Notes under the pieces: generated by a model
What the model was told of the DNA's origin: nothing
Database searches by the model: none
The model's input: only the letters and a program-made list of their open reading frames with translations
Assembly (NCBI GenBank): GCA_964458015.1
Contig: CAYWGR010000028.1
Span: 1-39,705 of the forward strand
DNA length: 39,705 bases
Direction of reading: 5' to 3'
Source: CAYWGR01 sp964458015
Lineage (GTDB): Bacteria > Planctomycetota > Planctomycetia > Pirellulales > Thermoguttaceae
Position numbers and translations under genes: made by a program
In this document: positions 34,601-39,705 of the stretch, one piece after another
Layout: every line of letters begins with the position of its first letter
Numbering within the stretch: the stretch's first letter is position 1

Positions 34601-34652
34601 CGTTGCGCGGCAATCGAACGGAAATAGTTCGGTCTCATGGCGAACAGGTTAG
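31608..34652 (+). CDS. Secreted GH2-family glycosidase, ORF ending at an in-frame amber codon
   Basis: Signal peptide YTIGFLVAILAATSWLAG, then the GH2 layout. A jelly-roll sugar-binding domain (LDGSWEF ... WYKKEFVVPQDWAGKQIWLKIGGV, WFWVNGHYVGR), an immunoglobulin-like domain, and a TIM barrel (NNVRYYLRNCGDDHVYP; MMKDYGFNYIRLHTH) follow. The acid/base is Glu458 in YCGGNEGHS and the nucleophile is probably Glu521 in VRHEYMSFG. Further beta domains follow. It may be a beta-galactosidase or beta-glucuronidase type enzyme; the substrate is uncertain. ATG 31608 starts the signal peptide; an upstream ATG at 31563 adds 15 residues without merit. TAG 34650-34652 cuts the protein at 1014 residues in the middle of what looks like a C-terminal beta domain, and the frame continues open to 34994. 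Confidence 0.85.
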   Translation: MAYTRYTIGFLVAILAATSWLAGEEKKDREATAAVVHAAVRSDLRPTLSLDGSWEFCTDPKLEGESQAWFQQGKPLPNARQLQVPGCWEAQGIGEPALSQAGNKLVYEPVNVKLKHAYMGAAWYKKEFVVPQDWAGKQIWLKIGGVNSQGWFWVNGHYVGRDWSYCGARKYNVTDLVTPGQKATMAVLARNDVPSRRGESNCVRMYGGVFRSVELEATPAVAIDNAYVEPLFDQKKARVHVMLRNAASVVSGDKFVLQVKIAAVSDGQAAGEAAATVAFSEGRTAELTVDVGLDSFKPWSPESPTLYRAEMVLKQGEKPIDGWVERFGMKKFEVRGGDYYLNNVRYYLRNCGDDHVYPETVCSPASREEHVKHLRMMKDYGFNYIRLHTHCEVPEYFEAADEVGLLVQPELPYYGKFNEQRPYSHLSGAPLTPKEDLRELVAHMRRYTSLAIYCGGNEGHSPTPLNQELYKLAKSLDPSRPWLNMDGAQNNTKENSEVNHGGYGWEYAPLKENTWPFVRHEYMSFGINEDPRLEAKYSGAFAPNMKLQDTKRMVTEQLGLDWHWAEACLDAGHRLQGIWHKIGLEAARIDPFLDGFSCWLMVDLSPSTQCGVLDMFWGKKWSTPEYFRQFNAPTVVLAKTVSAASPEMLGLNPATLIYTAGDALELDWVVSHFQPEPLKNATLAWRIVDGGKTLAEGKIEKIDVAAGTVPTVGRSRITMPSVGKAVQCRFVVELDAAKSQNSWDLWIFPKFTPKPESGKGMAASAGVFDLLMPRYPGLAKLGTAEGNAAAIVVARDFCEAGVLDALRQGKSVVCLYLPGYNLLRPGTGLAAWQISNQTGTAIAAHPAFGDFPNRGYLDQGWFRLVDKAEKLDPGHKFRTVEPLMIGIGRETGYAFGTLGYPLGFNLYAFQARAGQGKLLATGLNLGNDTPEARYLLDQFIRYARSEKFNPQGTFDLAQLEQQAKQIREFRESLNGWATTVQASEKTDWYSFLGTAPMCVARQSNGNSSVSWRTG

Positions 34653-34994
34653 TGGAAGCCGAACGAGAAGGGACAAGCAACCTTCCGGTGGATTGCGAAC
34701 CTTGGCTGGCAGAGCCAACCGGACGGCGGACATTTCTCGCTATTCCTTAATGACAACAAGCTGCTTGATTTTGATATTTCGCTGGAATCCAAAACCTGGA
34801 AGAGTGCCGACGGCTTGGTTACGCTGAATTATTCGGTGAAAAGCCTTGACCGCAATGAAGATAGTTCCGGGGTTATGGAACTGACATTGCCGGTTGCTCG
34901 GCTGGAGAAGGATGGTAAACCGGTGACGCTTCGCGTGGATGGCTCGGCAGGGAACAGTCAACGGTATTTCGGCTTGCAGGAGTTTCGTCCATGA
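34653..34994 (+). other. In-frame continuation of the GH2 gene beyond the amber codon
   Basis: The same frame runs for 113 more codons without a stop to TGA 34992-34994. The peptide is protein-like (TFRWIANLGWQSQPDGGHFS, LFLNDNKLLDFDISLES, then a tail QRYFGLQEFRP) and looks like a beta-sandwich whose start lies before the TAG (DWYSFLGTAPMCVARQSN). Its stop overlaps the next gene's ATG as ATGA, the normal arrangement of coupled operon genes. So the ancestral GH2 gene most likely ended here. TAG serves as an ordinary stop in several other genes of the window. Confidence 0.75.
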
Positions 34995-35797
34995 AAAATC
35001 GAAAAAGCCGATACTCTCTTGCCTTCTTGCTGATGCTGATTGCTCAAGCGGCGACCGGCGAGGAGCCGCGCGCGGAAGACGTGTCGTTTACGGCGAAGTG
35101 CGACGGTTCGACGCAGCGCTACGTGGTTGTCTATCCCCATGGATTTCAGGCGGATCAGCCGGTGAATGTGCTTGTTGCGTTGCATGGGCATGGGGCGGAC
35201 CGGTGGCAATTCGCCAAAGATGCGCGCGACGAGTGCAAGGCGGCCCGGGATGCGGCGGCCGCGCATGGCATGTTGTTCGTATCGCCGGATTATCGGGCGA
35301 GAACGTCGTGGATGGGGCCGAAGGCCGAGGCGGATATGCTGCAAATTCTTGAGGAATTGAAGGCGAAGTTCAAGGTCGTCAAGGTGATCGTCAGCGGCGG
35401 CTCGATGGGCGGAACGTCGGCGTTGACGTTCGCCGCGTTGCATCCCGAGCTTGTCGCGGGCGTTGTGGCGCTCAATGGAACGGCCAACCATGTGGAATAT
35501 CAGAAATTTCAAGATGCCATTGGGGAATCATACGGCGGCACGAAAGCCCAAGTGCCGCAGGAGTATGAGAAACGCAGCGCGGAATTGCAGGCGGAGCGGC
35601 TGACGATGCCTATTGGAATTACGGCGGGCGGCAAGGATGACATCGTGCCGCCGGCGAGCGTTTTGCGGTTGGGCGACAAGTTGAAGAAGATGGATCGTAA
35701 GGTGTTGGTGATTTATCGGGAAGCCTGCGGGCATAGCACGAACTACGAGGACGCTCGGAAGGTTTTTGCGTATGTTTTGGAGCAGGCGATTCGATGA
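34991..35797 (+). CDS. Secreted alpha/beta-hydrolase esterase
   Basis: A 268-residue exported hydrolase: signal YSLAFLLMLIAQAATG, then VYPHGFQADQPVNVLVALHGHGADRWQFAKDARDE. The catalytic triad is visible as Ser138 in VSGGSMGGTSA, Asp216 or 217 in TAGGKDDIVPP and His248 in ACGHSTNYEDA; HGHG near residue 65 supplies the oxyanion region. This is the arrangement of esterases such as feruloyl and acetyl-xylan esterase-like enzymes, which remove acyl groups from glycans. Its ATG overlaps the stop of the extended GH2 frame by 4 bp, so the two would be coupled. Substrate not determined. Confidence 0.85.
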   Translation: MKNRKSRYSLAFLLMLIAQAATGEEPRAEDVSFTAKCDGSTQRYVVVYPHGFQADQPVNVLVALHGHGADRWQFAKDARDECKAARDAAAAHGMLFVSPDYRARTSWMGPKAEADMLQILEELKAKFKVVKVIVSGGSMGGTSALTFAALHPELVAGVVALNGTANHVEYQKFQDAIGESYGGTKAQVPQEYEKRSAELQAERLTMPIGITAGGKDDIVPPASVLRLGDKLKKMDRKVLVIYREACGHSTNYEDARKVFAYVLEQAIR

Positions 35798-35857
35798 GGT
35801 GGGAGTGTGAGGGATAGGTTGCGAAGTGTGAAGAAATCCGGGCGCCCTCACCCCCGG

Positions 35858-35906
35858 CCCCTCTCCCGCGAGCGAGAGAGGGGAGATGTCTCGCACAGGA
35901 TGCGAG
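35858..35906. repeat. CCCCTCTC...GAGAGGGG palindrome and a second hairpin
   Basis: CCCCTCTC (35858-35865) pairs with GAGAGGGG (35876-35883), preceded by the common string GCCCTCACCCCCGG. Next to it CTCGCA-cagga-TGCGAG (35890-35906) forms a 6-bp hairpin. It lies between the esterase and the NPCBM gene and is related in type to the hairpins at 24645-24705. Confidence 0.6.
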
Positions 35907-35951
35907 GGGAGATGTTAAGTTTCTTTACTTGGTTTTACAAGGATCATTCAG

Positions 35952-38900
35952 ATGCATATAAGACACAATTTGTGGAAGACATGGATTTTGGCTATTGGTT
36001 TGGGCATGTTCGGGATGCCGTGCATGGCGCGCGGTCAGGCGGCTGAGTCGAAGCCGCTGTATCTTTCGGATGAGCTAAGCGACTTGATCAGCTCGTCGCA
36101 GGCGTGGGGCGAGCTTGGAATGGATACGGCCGTTAAGCCGACCAATGGGAAAGGCGCTAGTCTGCGGATCAAAGACAAAGAATACCAGCACGGCCTGGGG
36201 CACCATGCCAGCGGCGAAATGATCGTGACATTGGATGGCATGTACAAAACTTTCGAGAGCGAAGTCGGTCTGCAATGGCAGGGCGGCAAGACAACGGGCA
36301 GCGTTGTCTTCCAGGTTTTCGTGGACGGCAAGAAAGTGTTCGATAGCGGCGTGATGCACGAGAATGATCCGGCGAAAAAGGTCGCCGTTTCGGTGGAAAA
36401 CGCGGATGTGCTGCGGTTGGTCGTCACCGATGCGGGCGATGGGGTCATGTGCGATTGTGCCGATTGGGCGGAAGCAAAGTTGGTTGAAGATCCTACAGGG
36501 AAGAAGCGATTTACGGAGACGGCCGTTGATATTGCACCGTTTGCCCGCGTTGTGGCTTCGGATCCGAAACGCATGAAAGGGACCGCCGCGGCGCGTGTGC
36601 AGGAATTGCCGGCGAGCGATGTGTTTTTAGAGACGGATGTGAAACCGGCCGCGGACGGGAGTTACGCCGTGGCGGTGAAAGAGGGCGAGGCAGGCTGTCT
36701 TGGTTTGCGATGGTATGAGATGCGATTTTTGCGACGCTTGGAATTGCACTGGGCCGATGCGAATGCGATGCCGAATGCGGATGCCGTGCAGATGCAATAC
36801 TGGGTGGGCATTTCGCCGTGGCAAGGAGAGTGGAAGCCGCTGGTCGCGAAGTTGGAGCAAGCGCCAGGCGTTTGGAGCTGGCAAATTGCGAACAAGGCCC
36901 AGCCGACGGGCACGTATCGCGTCCGCTGGGTATTTGCAGGATCGAAGCAGCCGGTTGCACTGAAGAAGATTTCGGCTTTCGGACGCACCACATGGACATC
37001 GGTCGAGTTAAAGGCGGAATTGCAGCGGCCGGTGGCGGGACAGAATACACCGATCATCGTGACGAACGGCAGGCTTGTGGATGCCGCGGGCGCTGATGGT
37101 GCATTGGTCAGCAAATGGGATGTGTCGAAACCCATTACGCTGAAAGTATGTTACAGCAAGCCGCGTCCGCATAAAGGCGACCGCACGGTGTTGCGTTTCG
37201 AGCTGCCGGATCAGCCGATCAGCGTGGCGGTGGAAGATGTCGTGGCGAAGGGATGCGTGTGGGTTCCGAGTGCCGGGCTGTTTGTGACGGTCAGCCCGTC
37301 GCAGACCACCTTGGCGCAGTATCTGCAAAAGATTGCGGGCAAGAAGACCGTTTTGGAGCAGGTTCGGGCCATGCCGGATCAGACTTTTGCGCAAGCAATG
37401 ACCAAGACGCACAATCCGATTCAGAAGAATGGGCCGGTTCTGCTTTCGTTGGGTTGCGATAATCGCAAGTTGGTGGTCGAGCGGGACGGCACGATTCGGT
37501 TTGACCTTTACGATTCGCCGGATGGGAATTATCCCGCGTTGGTATCGCCGTGCGAATGGTGGCGGCAGCCGACCGACAAGCCCTATCCGCAGCTTGTGCC
37601 GAAATTCGGCAGTGGGAAAGGCGATGTTGCGCGGCATCTCGAAGGCGGCTGGATGCCGAGGCCCGTCATCTGCGTTCAAGAGAACGGGATTGCCTATCGG
37701 CAATGCACCTATGTAGCGCCGATGGACGAGAAAGCGGCGGAAGGTTTTCCGAGTTGGTATCGGCCTCGGGCAGTCAGCGTGGTGGAGTATACGATCGAGA
37801 ATAAGCAAGCGGCAGAGGCCGAGGCGGCGATGAAATTGACGTTAGCGGCCGTCGATGGGAAGTCGAAGATATTCGATGCCGTTCAAGAGGTGAAAGACGG
37901 CTTGCTGGCGGTGGCCGGTGGAAGGGTGTTGGCCTATTACGACGCCGCGCAGGCGTTGCCGTTGAGCTTGGTGAAGCAGAATGACGGAGTCAGCATCGTC
38001 GGCAAGCTGGCGGCGGGCAAATCGGCTCGGCTGGTCGTTTATTTGCCGATGTGGCCAGTGAAGCCGGCGGATTATGCGGTTCTTGGCAGCACGACTCGCT
38101 GGGCGGAGCAGTTCGAGCGATTTTGGAAAGAACAAATGGCGGGAGCGATGCAGATCGACGTTCCCGATCCGCTGTTGAAGAATGTGATCCTGGCGTCGCA
38201 GGTGCATTGTTTGTCGGCGGCCCGGAATGAGGAACGCGGCAGCCGCGTCGCGCCGTGGATTGCCTCGATGGTTTATGGGCCGCTGGAGAGTGAATCACAG
38301 GCCGTGATTCGCGGCATGGATATGTGCGGTCAGGGAGATTTCGCCCGGCGTGGGTTGGATTTCTTCATTAAGAGGTATAACGACCAAGGATTTTTGACCA
38401 CGGGCTACACGCTTTGCGGCACGGGCGAGCATCTTTGGACGTTGGCCGAACATCAGGCTCGCTATGGCGACCGGGAGTGGTTCAAGAAGAATGCCGCGAC
38501 GTTGGTGAAGGGATGCAAGTGGATCGTTGCCCAGCGTGCGAAGACGAAGGGTGTGGACTTGAACGGCGAGAAAGTGCCGGAATACGGATTGATGCCGCCG
38601 GGCGTGACGGCCGACTGGGAGCGGTATGCCTATCGGTATTTCAATGATACGCAATACTGCCACGGTTTGGAAACGATCGCCCGGGAATTGGCCGCGATCG
38701 GACATCCCGAAGCGCCGGCCCTGCTGGCCGATGCGAAGCAGTATCGCGAGGATTTGATGCGGGCCNNNNNNNNNNGGCCTATCGGTGGACGCAGGCACGA
38801 TGCCCCGTTGTCGAGTTGGGCAACGGTACGTGGGTGCCGAACCATCCGGCGATGCTCGATATCTTCGGCAATGTCGAGGAGATGGTGCCGGCGGAAGATG

Positions 38901-39637
38901 CTAACCGCAGTTGGTGCTATAGCGTTGAGATTGGGACGCATCACATGGTTGCCAACCGATTGTGGGATCCCAACTCGGCCGAAGTGGCTCGGATGATGGA
39001 CTATTTGGAAGACCATCAGTTTTTGCGTGAAGGGTGGTTTGATTATTCCGAGGAAAAGAACCGCAAGGACGTGTTCAATCTCGGCGGGTTCTCGAAGGTT
39101 CAGCCGTACTACTCGCGGAATGCGGAAATCTGCGCGTTGAGGGACGATGTGAAGCCGTTCGTCCGCTCGTACTTCAATACGGTTAGCACATTGTTGAACG
39201 ACGAGGTGTTGTCCCTGTGGGAGCATTTCCACAACACGGGCGGCTGGAACAAGACGCATGAAACCGGTTGGTTCCTTTGCCAGACGGCTGTGATGTTTGT
39301 TCTAGATCGAGGCGAGGAGCTGTGGCTTGCACCGATGATAACGGACCGTTGGCTGGAGGACGGCAAGAAGATCGAGGTTCGGAATGCACCGACGCGATTC
39401 GGACCGGTGAGCTACGCGATCGTGTCCTCGGCTGCCGCGGGGCATATCGACGCCACGGTGGAACCGCCGGCGCGAGAAACGCCTAAGCGGCTGGTGATTC
39501 GTATCCGTCATCCCCAGGGCAAGCCGATGCGCGCCGTGACGATCAACGGCAAGGCGTGCCAGGACTTCGACGCGGCGAAGGAATGCATAAGCCTTCCCTC
39601 GGGCAAGGAGCGACTGACGGTGCGCGTGGAGTATTGA
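35952..39637 (+). CDS. Large secreted NPCBM-domain glycan-active protein, interrupted by a scaffold gap
   Basis: After a signal peptide (WILAIGLGMFGMPCMARG), residues about 36-180 form an NPCBM domain: YLSDELSDLISSSQAWGELGMD, KEYQHGLGHHASGEMIV, VVFQVFVDGKKVFDSGVM, VLRLVVTDAGDGVMCDCADWAEAKL. Large beta regions follow. The C-terminal part (about residue 730 on) looks like an (alpha/alpha)-barrel glycosidase, with MDMCGQGDFARRGLDFFIKRY and, after the gap, AYRWTQARCPVVELGNGTWVPN and WLAPMITDRWLEDGKKIEV. Frame is kept from 35952 to 38765; after the gap the same protein resumes from 38777 to TGA 39637. Total about 1228 residues. AAGGA lies 8 nt before ATG 35952. A glycan-hydrolysing role is inferred; no family could be named with certainty. 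Confidence 0.8.
38766..38775. other. Scaffold gap of ten N
   Basis: Ten N fall inside the NPCBM gene. The flanking frames are joined only if the true number of missing bases leaves remainder 2 on division by 3 (for example 8, 11 or 14), so ten is a placeholder, not the real size. Confidence 0.95.
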
Positions 39638-39641
39638 GCCA

Positions 39642-39690
39642 AACCGCAGGTGGCGGGCCAAGCGATACTTGGCCCGCCACGCGGTTTTGG
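39642..39690 (+). terminator. Strong terminator-like hairpin after the NPCBM gene
   Basis: GTGGCGGGCCAAG (39650-39662) pairs perfectly with CTTGGCCCGCCAC (39668-39680) around loop CGATA. The outer AACCGC (39642-39647) pairs with GCGGTT (39681-39686) after a 2-nt bulge. The T-rich run GCGGTTTTGGATTTT follows. It starts 4 bp after the stop codon. Confidence 0.7.
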
Positions 39691-39705
39691 ATTTTATCTC
39701 GTTCC

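Noticed and set aside
34650..34652. Amber codon as pyrrolysine or a reassigned codon
   Set aside because: TAG ends several other genes in this window in the normal way and no Pyl machinery is visible.

Overview
This window looks like a draft or metagenome-assembled scaffold from a planctomycete (Planctomycetia, probably Pirellulales-like). The evidence is three sets of genes: two prepilin-type DUF1559 / H-X9-DG proteins, four PEP-CTERM surface proteins, and an ECF sigma factor translationally coupled to a FecR-LamG anti-sigma-type protein. XylR-type AraC regulators, many secreted glycosidases and abundant dispersed palindromic and heptanucleotide repeats fit the same group. A run of ten N at 38766-38775 marks a scaffold join.

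Layout. 1-3945: sugar hydrolases on the + strand (tail of a probable alpha-galactosidase, a GH27-type alpha-galactosidase, a GH127-type beta-L-arabinofuranosidase). 3949-6452 (-): PhoR/PhoB-like two-component pair, with three 11-bp-spaced GTTAG repeats in its upstream region. 6655-7836 (+): XylR-like regulator. 8168-17612: a tripartite efflux system of one lipoprotein adaptor, two tandem AcrB-type RND pumps and a convergent NodT-type outer-membrane factor. 18026-22802 (-): ECF sigma factor and FecR-LamG protein, then a separate LamG PEP-CTERM gene and a DUF1559 gene. 23216-27083 (+): DegT-type PLP aminotransferase, hydroxypyruvate-isomerase-like TIM barrel and a second XylR-like regulator. 27381-31541 (+): three tandem related PEP-CTERM genes (the middle one frameshifted), a second DUF1559 gene and a small lipoprotein. 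31608-39637 (+): GH2 glycosidase interrupted by an in-frame amber codon, an alpha/beta-hydrolase esterase, and a large NPCBM-domain protein split by the scaffold gap, closed by a strong terminator-like hairpin.

How the genes fit together (inference): secreted hydrolases release sugars from plant-type or mucin-like glycans, the two XylR-type regulators and the isomerase handle intracellular sugar responses, and the ECF/FecR-LamG pair may sense a surface ligand. PEP-CTERM and DUF1559 proteins are probably surface components made as pairs.

The most unusual signals are non-coding. (1) The two PEP-CTERM/DUF1559 junctions, about 10 kb apart and on opposite strands, carry nearly the same 89-90 nt leader. 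It can form an apical hairpin plus an 18-position stem (17 paired) with the first codons of the DUF1559 gene, enclosing its ribosome binding site. (2) A family of phased 7-nt repeats includes a 27-unit uninterrupted array. It ends just before the GTG starts of both RND genes, lies in frame inside the FecR domain, and forms both arms of the DUF1559 leader stem. (3) The GH2 gene has an in-frame TAG; the frame then stays open for 113 codons and ends in an ATGA overlap with the next gene.
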